Shown here piece by piece: positions 26,117-37,736 of a stretch of 64,000 nt of DNA. The translations under genes and the position numbers were made by a program. Positions within the stretch are counted from its first letter, which is position 1. Each line of letters begins with the position of its first letter. Location of the stretch: contig BTPP01000002.1 of assembly GCA_037102815.1 (NCBI GenBank), positions 682,001 through 746,000 on the forward strand, read 5' to 3'. A model generated the notes under the pieces. The model was given only the letters and a program-made list of their open reading frames with translations. It had not been told where the DNA came from and did not search any database. This DNA is from Neurospora intermedia (lineage: Eukaryota; Ascomycota; Sordariomycetes; Sordariales; Sordariaceae).

Positions 26117-26203
26117 ATTTCGCTCTAATTAGAGCGTATAAAAGCTAGCCTTTCTTCGTTCTAATTATAGTAAAAAGGTTCTTTTTACTATAATTAGAGC
26201 GAA
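26117..26203. promoter_or_regulatory. Two palindromes upstream of U2: 16-bp perfect core and a 23-bp-arm hairpin
   Basis: CGCTCTAATTAGAGCG at 26,121-26,136 is a perfect palindrome. Next to it, arms at 26,155-26,177 and 26,181-26,203 (ending AATTATAGTAAAAAG and starting CTTTTTACTATAATT) pair over 23 bases with one mismatch around a 3-base loop. Both are between U2 and U3, which are both on the - strand. They could be promoter elements, terminators or binding sites; sequence alone does not decide. Confidence 0.75.
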
Positions 26204-26269
26204 AGGGATATATTATTAAAATTGGACTTATTTATTAAAATTAATATTATTACTAGGTATTATATTGTT

Positions 26270-26396
26270 CTATACCGAAATTAATTCTTATAAATTTATA
26301 TTATTAGGAATTATTTAATTATTAACCGGTAAATTATAGGGGTAACCTACCGATATTATATAATTAATTCGTTTAAAGCCGATTTATAATAGATAG
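26270..26396 (-). pseudogene. U3, distal (C-terminal) part, cut off by GypC
   Basis: Continues the - strand frame from 34,175 after GypC and one GATAG copy are removed: ...LQLEFYLLQIGFKRINYIISVGYPYNLPV, ending near 26,270. See the proximal part at 34,175-34,790. Confidence 0.55.
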
Positions 26397-26634
26397 TATT
26401 ACGGGGCTGCCGCCCTAGAGGTTATATCGGGCTCTACAGCCCAACTACCGCCGTGGCCCAGCCCGTAGCTTATAATAGTACTGCTCCGCTATAGCGCTAG
26501 TTACGTACCTATAGCCCCCTTTAAAAGGCTGCCGCTATAAGCTCTACTTATAGACTTTTCCCCCTTTCCTCTTTATAAAACTTTATCGATTACTTAGGTA
26601 TAGTACCTATATATATTCTATTATCCCCCTTATA
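26397..26634 (+). repeat. GypC 5' LTR
   Basis: Begins TATTACGGGGCTGCCGCCC and ends CCCCCTTATA. The bases just after it, TTAGGTTCTATC, resemble those after the GypB 5' LTR and may be the primer-binding site. Confidence 0.92.
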
Positions 26635-26729
26635 TTAGGTTCTATCTCCTTTTATTTGGATAGAGTTTGTAGTTTCGAGCGTAGCGATATTGGATATTGG
26701 TTATTAGAATAATAGAATTTAGTATACCT

Positions 26730-28050
26730 ACAAACACCGACGAAGAGATAGTATCTACCTCCTTTTTTTAGGATACTCCCTCGGGCTCTATAAATATTAC
26801 TAGTATTACCCTTAAGCCCGACTTTAAGAAGAGTACTACTAGCTTTATTACGGCTATTGCTAATACCCTTAATATTAATAATTTGGACTTTATAAGAATC
26901 CTCCGCTCTATAGCTATAAACCCTACTTCGAGCCGCTCCCTAGTATTAAAACCGAACCTTCACTTTTCTACGATTATAGTTAGTACTATTAGTAATAATA
27001 ATAATAGTAATAATAATAGATACGCCCGCAGCCGGAAGCCTTTAATTCTCCCTATGTAGGACGGTTAATAGTTAACCTTCTTATTCTATTATATACTACT
27101 AATTAAAATGTATAATACCAATAATAAAGTAGGTCTCCGTATAAATAAAAACGCTATTTGGATAGAGATTCTAAGTACCCTACTTAATAATAAGAAGAAA
27201 AAGTTAGAAGGGTTCTAGACTATATATATAATTAATAGTAATACGGACCCCGAGTTCCTACTAATATAAATTAATTGTCTCTTTAGTACGTACTACCTCC
27301 GAAATGCGGTTTTAATTAAATTGTACGCTATAAGACAATATAACGGCCAACCCTTCTCGTCTTTTTTTGTAAATTAGGAAGACGAATTCCTTAAAGCTAA
27401 AAGTATAATGTAGAACGACGAATCCAAATTAGGTATTTTAAATAACGCCCTTAATACTAAGTTTATAAATGCGATTTTTATAGTTATACTCCTAAATAAT
27501 TATAACGAATATATTGAAGTACTCCAAATTAATACTATATACTACGAATATACAAAAATTTTTAAATTATTAAAGTAATAGAATAGTAAACGTTAGGGTA
27601 GAAGGAAGAATTAAAATTCTAATTATACCCCTAGCCGGTTCTCCTCTAAACCCTTTAAAGCCTAACCCGCAGTTATATAGAATTAACCTCCCCCTACGAA
27701 TAATATTAATTTGTCCTCTACCGAACCGGGTATAAAAAATATTAATAGCAATTATAATATATTTATAGGTAGAATAGTAGCCGGCTTTATTCGCGGATGC
27801 GGCGGCGGCCGAGGAAGTAAAGGTAATAGTACTACCCGCCGTACTAAATAGGTTTCTAACGAAGAATATTAGAAGTGTAGAGAGAATAACCTATATATAA
27901 AATACGGCGCTTCCGACTACTATATTATATGCTACCTATATTTACTAACTATAAACCCTAAAAATAAGGTCGGTATTAATATAACTACGACTGCTATAAT
28001 TCTCCCTATATTAGAAGAAGAAGAATAATATAAATTTATAGTAAAGGATT
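26730..28050 (+). pseudogene. gag: GypC gag, RIP-degraded
   Basis: The + strand frame reads DTPSGSINITSITLKPDFKK near 26,770 and continues through a helical capsid-like region to a basic Arg/Gly stretch (about 27,780-27,850). A probable zinc-knuckle remnant near 27,880-27,935 has a Gly-Ala-Ser-Asp core between positions where Cys and His codons have become Tyr. The frame precedes the protease. It is not translatable as it stands. Confidence 0.75.
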
Positions 28051-28059
28051 AGGGAAAAG

Positions 28060-31000
28060 AGTAATTCTAATATATAGTCGGGCGCTAGAGTCCCTAGAAG
28101 TATTAAATAATAAAGTAGAAGACTTTAAACTAGAAAATAAATTGGAAATTGAGCCTACTTTAATTCTACTTATTATTAATAATTGTAATTTGTTTTACGT
28201 CCTTATAGACGAGGGTTGCTAATACTATACTATAATTAATAAAAAGGTCGTTTATAACCTCGGAATCCCTATAATTCCTATCTCTATATATTAAATAAAG
28301 GGAGCGTCTATAACTATAGAAGGCGCTACTATTAAAAATTTCGCTTAGTTTATTATAGAGGTTAATAGTTATACTAAACTAATAGTAGCTTATATTATCC
28401 TTGAGCTCGAATACCCCCTAATCTTAGGTAAACTATAGCTCGCTATTTATAGAGCCTACTTAATCCCCTATAAAAAGCGTTTTTATATAGGAGTAGCGGG
28501 CAATTGGATTCCTTATATTAGAAGCGAAGAAAAAGAAGAGACCCTATTTATTAAAGAAGTAAAATCCGCTGTATATATAATAATTACTATATTCGTAAGT
28601 ACTATTAATTGTGTATATAAAAAATATAGGCGAGCTATAGCCGAGGATTATATTTTCGCTATTAATTTTAAAGATATAGAGAAGGCCTTTACCCCGAAGA
28701 AGGTCTATATAAAAGCCCAACTCCGAAAGAAGATCCTTAAATAATTCTATTACCTCTTCCCTCTATAAATAAAAAAAGAAACCGATAAATTTAACCCCTA
28801 TAAGCTTAGCGTTAATTATAAAATCCCCTTAAAGAAGGGTCTAAATAGATAGGACCTCCCCCTCCCCTTTAAACCCTTATATAATATATTTAAAGAAGAA
28901 CTATTAATACTAAAGAAAATACTTAAAGACCTCCTTAATAAAGGATATATTTAAGCGAGTAATTTAGAGGCCGGAGCCTTAATACTATTCGTCTATAAAT
29001 TAAAAGGCGGACTTTATTTCTATTATAACTATAGAACCCTAAATACTATTACCTATATAAACTACTACCCTCTCCCCCTAATTTATAAAACCTTTAAAAT
29101 CTTAAAAAGAGTACGCTAATATACGAAGGTCGACGTTATAGTAGTATTCTATAAAATATATATAGTTATAGGAGAAGAGAATAAAATTACTTTTAAAATA
29201 CGCTATAGATTCTTCAAATAAATAATTATCCCCTTCAATCTCTCTAAAACCCTAGTTTCGTTCTAGAGGTATATTAACTCTATCCTTTATAATTACCTAG
29301 ATAATTTTTACTCTACTTATATAAATAATATATTTATCTACTCCTCTAAGTTTAAAGAAGATTATAAGAAAAAAGTAGCTATAATTCTAAAAAGATTTAA
29401 GGAATATAAACTATACCTCGACCCTAATAAGTACGAATTCTCTATAAAAAAAGTTAAGTATCTCGGTTTTATTATTTATACGGGTATAGGCGTACAAGCT
29501 AACCCCGAGAAGGTTAAAGCAATCTTCGATTAGCTCGCTCCTACCTCGTAAAAAAGCGTACGTAGCTTCCTCGGATTTATAAACTACTACTATATATTTA
29601 TTCCCTAATTCTCTAAAGTAATTATACTCCTAATTAAACTTATAAGTAAAAGAGTCGTATTCGAATAGATTAAAGAGTATAATATAGCCTTCTAATTCCT
29701 TAAATACTTATTTATATACGTACCTATCCTTATAGAATTCGACTCCAACTATAAGACCTTCCTAAAAACGGATTACAATAGTTATACGTTCGGAGGTATA
29801 CTAACGTAAGAAATAAATAACGGTACTTAATATACTATAGCCTTCTATTCTAGGAAGTTTTCTATAGTTAAATGTAATTACCCTATTTATAATAAAAAAA
29901 TATTAATAATTATTTCCTACTTTGAAGAATAATCTATAGAGTTATATAATTACAAAGCCTTTACTATCCTTACCGACTACCGTAACCTAAAATACTTTAT
30001 AGAGCGTTAAGGCCTCTCTAAATAATAAATTTATTAGATAGAATATTTATTGTAATTTAACTTCTACTTCGTTTACTATCCGGGTAAAGAAGCTATAGTC
30101 CTAAACATATTATCCTATAGAAACTAAGACCGGCCTTCCGGCGAAGATTGGAAGGTTAAAAATATATAGCTTATTCCCGAAGCAATTTTATAAATATATA
30201 TCCGAATCTCTACCTCTACTATCTCCCCAGCAAGGAGCGTACAAGTATTTAAAGATCCGGATTTATAGTAACTTTAGGATTAGACCGTCCACTTCGACTT
30301 TATATATTAAACTGCCCTACGTACAGTTAAAGAGAATATCCGAACTTTTGTACCGTCGTTCTAATTAAAAGTTTAAATCGCTAATTACTCTATAGATAAA
30401 CTAAACCAATTATATTATAAAGGGCGCTTCTAAATTTTAAGGACCCTAACTATATTCAAAGCCGTAGTATTTATAGCTATTAATTAAAAATAATAATTCA
30501 ACGCCCTTTGTATAGCTATTATATAGAAGATATACGAAGCCGCGGCATTTAATTACCTTAGTAGGGAGGGAATAATTTTCATTCTTTTAAAAGAATATTA
30601 CTAACCTCTACTAGGAATTTATATATAATACTTCCTACACAACTATTATATTTGCGGTTCTACAAAAGTTTAGAGAAATATAAAGAAAAGCTTTTTATAA
30701 ATATTAATAACCCTTAATTAATATTATAGAACTATCTAAATAGACTTTATTACTAACCTTCCGAGCGCTAATAATAATACGTACCTATAGGTTATTAAAA
30801 ATAAACTAAGTAAAAACGTTATCCTCGAACTAATACTCTTTATAAATATAAACCTTTACGTAGAGCGCTTCTTTTAGTATTTTATACGTTACTACGACTA
30901 GCTATACTCAATTATTAGCAATAGAGGTACTAATTAAACAGGTAGGTTCTAGAGGCGCCTCTACAAACTAATATATATAAAATAACTCCTTAATATAGCC

Positions 31001-31920
31001 TACTACCCTTAGATTGATAATAATCCCGAGAGAATAAACTAGGAAATATATACTTTCTTTAGAGTTTATATTAACTATTTATAGAATAATTAGGACCGTT
31101 AAACCCTTATAGCCTAATTAGCAATTAATAGCCAAATAAATACTTCTATCAGTATAACCCCCTTCTTTACAACCTACGGCTATAAAGCGGGCCTTATTAT
31201 CCCTACCGTCGAAGAATCTTTAAAAGAATTACCTATTACTTCTATCTCCAAACGTAAAGCCTATAAATTTGTAGAGAAGCTATAATAAATTTCAAATATA
31301 TATTAAACTACTATAATTATAGTTATATAATAATAGGAAAGATTCGCGAACCGTTCTAAGCAACCGGCCGAGTAATTCTAAGTTAGAAATAAGGTTTAAT
31401 TTAATTTTAAGAATTATAGCTCTGTACGCCCTAAAAAGAAATTCGACGTAGTCTATACTAAATATACCGTTTTTAGAATTTTATCTCTATATATAATCGA
31501 ATTCGAAGGGCTACCGTTAGTAATTTACAATATCTTTTACGTTAACCTCCTCCGTAGAGCCGCCAAAGACCCTCTACCCGGATAGTATATTATAGATTTA
31601 CAACCCTTAACTATTATAATTAAAAGAGAGAAAGAGTAGGAGGTTAAATAGATTCTTTATATAAATAATTTTAAGGAGAAGGGAGGGCGTATAACCCGTA
31701 TAGTCTATATAAAATAGAAGGGTTTTAAAGAGATTATTTGGGAGTTGTTTAAAGAATTCCTAGAAATAGCCGTATTTAATAAATTTAAATAGAAGTACGG
31801 ACTTACAAATACGAATAATAGACTATTAGAATAATACTAGCGCAAAGGAATTATTTATTTTAATAAACGTAAGAGAAATTAATAATAGTTAGAGGCTAAG
31901 GCCCCTTTCCCCCTTACTAT
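28060..31920 (+). pseudogene. pol: GypC pol: protease, reverse transcriptase, RNase H, integrase, chromodomain; RIP-degraded
   Basis: Protease: LIDEGC near 28,205, at the active-site position. Reverse transcriptase at about 28,870-29,340: GALILFVYKLKGGLYFYYN, LNTIT, YPLPLI, TKVDVI, then YINNIFIYSS with Asn-Asn for the catalytic Asp-Asp. RNase H at about 29,810-30,110: FYSRKFSIVKCNYPI and FTILTDYRNLKYFIE. Integrase at about 30,300-31,250. Chromodomain at about 31,640-31,770: INNFKEKGGRITRIVYIK, then KGF and IIWELF. Stops fall at Gln/Trp codons. This is the best preserved pol of the window. Confidence 0.95.
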
Positions 31921-32019
31921 AGAAAGGATATAAGGAAATTAATTCTCTACTTAAATATAATTAATTTATAAAAGTATAAAAAATAAAGAACCGAAGGAAG
32001 AGTATAGTTATAGTAATAG

Positions 32020-33640
32020 ACCTTACTCACGGATTTTACCTTCCTTTAATATTTTAATATTAATAGAAGTATAGTTAATAGAAGCCTCCTCTTTTATACT
32101 ACCGGCTAAGGAGGTAGAACTAGTAGGAAGGTCGACCTTTATATTATTATTAATAGTATTAAAAATACGGGGCGGAATAGTTATAAAATTAATAGTAAGG
32201 CTAATTAGGGAGGCAATTTAAATACAAATAGTAGAACGAATTTAACGAAAGGGTAAAGTATTAAATAATCTTTAAATTCCCCCCTTAACCGAACTATACT
32301 TATTCGGCTTTAATACCGGAGGGAATAATTCCTTCTAGACTTATAAATTAATTATTTATATATAGAGACTATTTATAATACAATATAGAGATTTAATATT
32401 ACTATAAATACTATTTATATTACTAATAGTATATTATAAAAATTCTAAATAGGTATAAATATTATTAAGTTCGGTGAAGGTAGTAAAGTTAGTATTAGCG
32501 ATAGAAGGGGGCGTAGTAAAATCGTTGGAAGCGGGCGGGCTAGTAATTGTAGTAGCTATATTAGGGTTAGAGAGGAGATAGTTAATAGCCGTATTATTAA
32601 ACCGACTATAGGTAGAAAGATAGTTACTATACTCTAAAATTTCTATAATCGAAATTATATTCTTATATACAACGGTAGTAGTACCCTTAATACTAAAAGT
32701 AAAATATCCTTACAATCTCTAATCGTAATAAATAAATTAAATTATATTAAGAATAGAGAAATAAACCTTACCGGACTTTATTTTATATATAATATACTTC
32801 GTATTAGAATCGAAGTTAGTACCTACGTACTTATAACTATAAAAAAAATAAGGCTAATACTAAGAAATAGCCGGACTATACTTCTCAACCGCAATAAAAC
32901 CTTTGTAACAAATTATTTTCTTTTATATATTTATATAAATAGAAGGCAAAATACTGCAGTATATAGCAGTAGGGTTATTTTTAATAGTATAGGCCTTAAT
33001 TCTACCCTAACGAGTAGAAAGACTATTAAAAATCTCGTTCTCTTCGTCCTCCTTCTTAAGGATAGCGGTAGGTTAAATAGTAAGGGCTAGGATAGGCGCA
33101 ATAATAAATACAAAAGTAAAATAGACGGTAGCGGTAAGAGTAGGAACGTAAGGAGTAGCGGGCGCGGGTTCGACGGGTATAAGGGCGGGAATAGGAATAA
33201 GTGTAAGAATAGGAATAGGGTTCTAATTAGGAGGAACGCCGAAGGGGCTAAGTCCGTACTACGGCAGTAGGAATAAGTAGCTACTATAAGGATAATTATA
33301 AAACTATTAAAAAGATTAATAGTAGCCCGGAAATTAATTATATATTAAAATATAATTAGGCTAGACTTTAGCGGGCAAAAAGGAAGGCGTAGTAGGAGGA
33401 ATAACGAAGGGCGGTATAAGAATAACCGGCGTAAGAATAGTCGGAGGAATAACTATAGTAAAAGTAACCGGAGTAAGGAATTATAAAATAAAAGTAATAA
33501 TTTCCTACTTACGCTACTAAGCGAGGAATTATTCGTACTATAAATTATTAGAAAATATTATAAAAGCTATATAAGAATTAGAATTAAAAATATAAGGGTA
33601 TAATAGTAAATTTATTATTAACGCTAAGGGTAAACGCGAC
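32020..33640 (-). pseudogene. GypC antisense ORF, about 540 codons, RIP-degraded
   Basis: Opposite to pol, one - strand frame runs without any frameshift I could see from about 33,640 to about 32,020; all its stops are TAA or TAG, none TGA. The N-terminal part is Pro/Thr/Gln/Tyr-rich (VIPPTTPSFLPAKV, QSFQQFYNYPYSSY). The middle reads KKEDEENEIFNSLSTRQGRI, KYVGTNFDSNTKYI and SIKGTTTVVYKNI. The C-terminal part contains a Leu/Ile/Asn-rich, probably coiled-coil segment (ELNNIYTYLEF...). The layout matches the antisense frames in GypB and GypD. I recognise no domain. Confidence 0.65.
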
Positions 33641-33931
33641 CTTACAATATTTAAAAGGAGGGTTAGAGGTTGGGGAGGAAGAGGAGAAAGAGAGAGAGAG
33701 AAAGAAGGAAGGAAGGGGAGGGTTAAAAAAAAAAGAGGAAAATATATAATAAAGGGAAGGGCGTAGAAGGTAAAAGAAGGCCGAATGTATAAAAAGGTTC
33801 TACTAGCGCTAAGGTAGGTAGAAATAACTACCGGGCGGATAGAATTATATAGAGACGGAAGGTACGTAACTACCTATATATAATTATTAGCAACGCTTAC
33901 GCCGGAACCGGCATAGGGAGGAAGGGGCTAA
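33641..33931. other. GypC 3' untranslated region with purine-rich tracts
   Basis: Contains a GA-rich run (AGAGAGAGAGAGAAAGAAGG, about 33,690) and the polypurine tract at 33,915-33,928. It is also the upstream region of the antisense frame. Confidence 0.6.
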
Positions 33932-34169
33932 TATTATAGGGCTACCGCCCTAAAGGTTATATTAGGCTCTATAGCCCGACTACCGCTATAGCCTAGCCCG
34001 TAGCTTATAATAGTACTACTCTATTGTAGCACTAATTACATACTTATAGCCCCCTTCAAAAGGCTACCGCCGCAAGCTCCACTTATAGACCTTTCCCCCT
34101 TTCCTCTTCATAGAACCTTATCGATCACTTAAACACAATACCTATATATACTCTACTATCCCCCTTATA
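33932..34169 (+). repeat. GypC 3' LTR
   Basis: Partner of 26,397-26,634, same length and end points, with scattered transitions between the copies. Confidence 0.92.
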
Positions 34170-34174
34170 GATAG

Positions 34175-34790
34175 AACTCTAACTGTAGATTTAATTTCTT
34201 TAATTACTCCTAATTTGTAATAACCCCGGACAATTTAATAATATCTTTTATAGTAATCTCCTATACGGTTAGAAAGCTCTATATATATTTTAGGGATGTA
34301 AAAGGAGGCTTCTAATTTAAAAGGGTTATAGGGCTAACGGTAGCCTCGTTAGGGTATTACTAGTATAATATAGATATAGAAATATAGAACCTCTATACTA
34401 CAATTATAAATAGTATTATAGGGTTATTCTTATATTAGTTAGTTATTACTTTAATAATTATAAGGCGATAGAGCGCTTACTAGGTAATTTCTTTAAGTAT
34501 CTCCTTGGTAATTATATTTGGGATATATTTAATTAGGGCGGATAAATTATTATTTCTAGTCTAAATATAATTAAGATTGGCGAGTAGGTTACGGGAGTTA
34601 ATATATTGAAATATTGTATTATTATTAAAGGAATTAATAAAGGAATTAATATTATTTATAGTAGTACTATCTAAAGTACTAACCGTCGGTATTATAGAAG
34701 GAGATTACTTATATAATTATTTTAATAGGGTAGAGGGAGCGTTATTTTTAAATTGAACTTCGGTATAGGGATATTTTACTCTGCGTTTGT
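34175..34790 (-). pseudogene. U3, proximal part: RIP-degraded unknown gene
   Basis: The - strand frame opens near 34,790 (RRVKYPYTEVQFKNNAPS) and continues NSRNLLANLNYI, LIKYIPNIITKEILKEI, QRFYISISILYQQYPNEATV, SLKYIQSFLTV and DIIKLSGVITNQEQLKKL to the GypC insertion, then resumes at 26,396. Total is about 245 codons, all stops of the Gln type. Pieces of palindrome-like sequence lie upstream (34,820-34,885) and downstream. It has the look of a small helical protein. The family is unknown. Confidence 0.6.
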
Positions 34791-34819
34791 AAAATATTAG
34801 TAAATATTAAGTTTCGCCC

Positions 34820-34885
34820 CGCCGGGTTTTATTATAATTAGAGTAAATAGGGTTATTTTAGTTAGAGCGAAGAGGGTATATTATA
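34820..34885. promoter_or_regulatory. Palindromic motif copies between U4 and U3
   Basis: TTATAATTAGAGTAAATAGG and TTTTAGTTAGAGCGAAGAGG lie in tandem here, upstream of U3 and downstream of U4 on the - strand. Confidence 0.6.
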
Positions 34886-34889
34886 AGAT

Positions 34890-35514
34890 CGAGATTTATT
34901 TATTACTAATATTAGCGTACTTTTATTTTAATTTATATTTATACGACGGTATATCGGTTAGGTTATAGTCTAGGTCGGACTTATTGTCCTTAGGATCTAC
35001 TAATACTTTACTCTATATAGTTCGCTTTTCCTTCTAAGTTTATAGTATTCTAGTGCTACTACCTCGGTAGTAATTCTTTTAGAGGTTATTAAATTTCTCT
35101 TCTAATTTATTAATTATTATACTATCCTTCCCTTTTATAATAGTAATATACTATTTATAAGTATTAATAAATTCCTATACCTTTTTAATCTGTAGTGCTT
35201 CTTCGGCCTTTAAATCCCCGATTAGGTATTTAGAAAATTGATTAATTATTGCCTTCTTCCTATTTATATTAATATTGTATAGGACGTTGTACGTAATTTA
35301 AAGAATGTAATTTACTGAGGGTAATGGACCGGACCGATTAATAAAGAGAGGGCCGGCTAATATAAGGTTCTTATTTAGGATAGCCTAATTAATATTATAC
35401 TTCGCTTCGAGGTTGGTTATAATTATTTCGATTAAGAGAGAGTAGAACTTTCTAATACGAAAGGCCCTTTTTAAATCGAAGTTGGCTACGCTAGTAGGTA
35501 GTTCTATTATTTAT
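34890..35514 (-). pseudogene. U4, distal part: RIP-degraded unknown gene interrupted by GypD
   Basis: The - strand frame reads VANFDLKRAFRIRKFYSLL, NINQAILNKNLILAGPLF, NRSGPLPSVNYILQITYNV, FSKYLIGDLKAEEALQIKK, KGKDSIIINKLEEKFNNLQ and VLVDPKDNKSDLDYN, ending near 34,890. Its start lies on the far side of GypD (44,837-44,990). Together about 255 codons with Gln-type stops only. Glu/Lys/Leu-rich helices suggest a soluble or coiled protein. No family recognised. Confidence 0.62.
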
Positions 35515-35854
35515 TATCAGGAACGTAGGCGAAAGGTAGGCTGAGGTGACTACGGTCGTAGCTATACGTAGGGGACGGTAAGTTAGGGGTTAATTTAAAG
35601 ATATATTAATAATTATTAACTATAATAAATTACGCTTTATTAAACCTCTTTTATACCTATACAAACTCTATTTATCCGTTAATAAACGTTGTAGAGTCCT
35701 ATACTAGTTTAGCGCCCCAACGTAGTATTGGATTATCCTTCCTATAAGCCCGATCCAATATAAACGTTGCTATTATTAGTCTACTATTTCGGCCGACGGA
35801 GCGGAGTAGCGACTATTAGAGTACTTTAGTATATAGATTCTTCGCTTCTTAATA
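35515..35854 (-). repeat. GypD 3' LTR
   Basis: Starts TATCAGGAACGTAGGCGAAA. More heavily mutated than its partner: for example GAGTACTTTAGTATATAG here against GAGTGCTTCGGTGCGCAG at 44,797-44,814. Confidence 0.93.
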
Positions 35855-36059
35855 TAATTCCCCCCCTTATAAGTTCTATCCTTAGAACTTCTATAATTTA
35901 TAGTAAATCCTAATTAAGTAGCGGAGGGTATCGGTACTATACTATTATAATATTATCGGGCTATATTATTAGTAAGGGTATAATATCTTTATTTACTAGT
36001 TCGGCGAATTATTATTCGTAATAATCGTTAATGCTATATCCCGGATATTATAACCGCTC

Positions 36060-36490
36060 CTCCGTTTATAAGCCGCCCGCTAGGATATTAGTATTATAAT
36101 ATCTATTCTTATAAATTCTAAATATAAATGCGAAGCCGCCCGTTAGAAAGTCGGTATTGTAATATCTATTTTTATAAATTCTAAATACGGTTATTAGAAT
36201 ATTGGTATTGTAATATCTATTCTTATAAGCTCTAAATACGGCCGTTAGAATATCGGTATTGTAATATTTATTCTTATAAGTTTTAAATATAGATACGAAA
36301 CTGCCCGCTAGAAGATTAGTATTATAATATCTATTCTTATAAATTCTAAATATAAATACGAAGCCGCCCGCTAAAAGATCGGTATTATAATATCTATCTT
36401 TATAAATTCTAATATAGTGAGCCGTCCGCTAAAATATCGGTATTGTAATATCTATTCTTATAAATTCTAAATATAAATACAAAATTGATA
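36060..36490. repeat. Tandem array in GypD 3' region, unit about 55-68 bp, about 7 copies
   Basis: Each unit contains a block like GCCGCCCGCTAGAAGATCGG, then TATTATAATATCTATTCTTAT and AAATTCTAAATA. Two shorter units lack the first block. Variation between copies is mostly RIP-like. It lies between the polypurine side and the antisense frame. Confidence 0.85.
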
Positions 36491-36960
36491 TTAAATTTAA
36501 AGAATTAATTAAATTCCTAACCGTTTACTATAATTAGTACCCTATAAGTGTACGAGGTAATAAATATCGTTTTATTTAACGACGAATATTATATTAAATT
36601 TAAAGGTATTAATAAATACCTTAAAATACTATTATAATTGTACTCCGTAGTTCCTTTCGTAGTTTATTCTCTATTATTCGTATTAAGCCTATTGCTACGC
36701 TTACTACTACTTTAAAAATACTAATACTATTATCCCCTAGAATTTTTTTCGTTGGACGTTCTCTATTATTCGTATTTACTACAGCCTATTATAATATTTA
36801 AATATAATTCCCCTCTTTATAAATTCTATCCTTAGGACTTTTGTCCCTTTCTTTTACTTCCGGTAATTTTAAATACTATTTTTACTATAAGCCCCCTCGC
36901 TTATATTATATTTTCTTAATTACTCTTCTATTATCTTCGCTTTATCTTTTACGTTATTCT
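36491..36960. other. GypD 3' region, no frame; repeats the sequence next to the polypurine tract
   Basis: TTCCCCTCTTTATAAATTCTATCCTTAGGACTT near 36,809 is a second copy of TTCCCCCCCTTATAAGTTCTATCCTTAGAACTT near 35,858, so the element end was duplicated internally. Nothing else is seen. Confidence 0.55.
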
Positions 36961-37671
36961 TTTATCTTAATAATATAATTCTTAACTACTATCCCTATTC
37001 TCCCTACTATAATCCGAATTACGTACCTTCCTACTTTTATCCTTTTCTCTTATTTCTTTATAACTACCCTATTATTTAATTATTCTATCCTTCCCCTCCT
37101 AACTATTACCCTCGTTTTATCCTCCTATTTATTCCTTCCTATTACCTATATAATTATTTAATAATTCTTCTACCCTATATTATATTATATTCGTTTATTT
37201 AGAATTATATTTACTTATTTCAATTTATATTCGTATAAAAACCTCCTCCTTTATTTATATAATATCCCTTCTACCTACCCTCTTTACCTCTCCTCTTCTT
37301 CTTCTTCCTATCCTTACTTTTATTATTATATCCGCCCCCCCTTTACCTACGCCTACCCCCCCTACGGATATATACTTTACTACTATATATTTATATATTA
37401 ACCTCCGCCTCCCTAAAATATTTAATTAGTATATTTATTTCCTTTTTCTATTTTCCTTTTTTTATTCTATCCTCCCCCTCCTCTCGCTTTATACTTATTA
37501 TTAACTTTTATTTAACTATTTTCTTTCTTATTTTCTAATAATATCTATCCCTTCGCTTACTTAGGATATAGTATTACTCTCGCCCAAATATTTATAAACG
37601 CCCTAGCCTTAAACCTATATAAAATTCTTAAAAAGATTAGCTAGAATACCTACTAAACTAAAGGTACGTTT

Positions 37672-37736
<65 letters not shown>

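Larger units (their letters stand above)
26397..34169 (+). mobile_element. GypC: Gypsy-type LTR retrotransposon with chromodomain and antisense frame
   Basis: Equal 238-bp LTRs (26,397-26,634 and 33,932-34,169) are flanked by GATAG (26,392-26,396 and 34,170-34,174). A purine tract AGGGAGGAAGGGGC ends just before the 3' LTR, so the element runs left to right. It holds gag, pol with chromodomain, and a 540-codon frame on the opposite strand before the 3' LTR. It is inserted in U3 and is RIP-inactivated. Length is 7,773 bp. Confidence 0.95.

Noticed and set aside
36060-36490. CRISPR-like regular repeats
   Set aside because: The units are tandem, with no unique spacers, and the genome is eukaryotic.
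37674-37736. Run of 63 T as the poly(A) tail of a LINE or processed copy on the - strand
   Set aside because: No LINE sequence, no target duplication around it, and it sits inside a well-formed intron.
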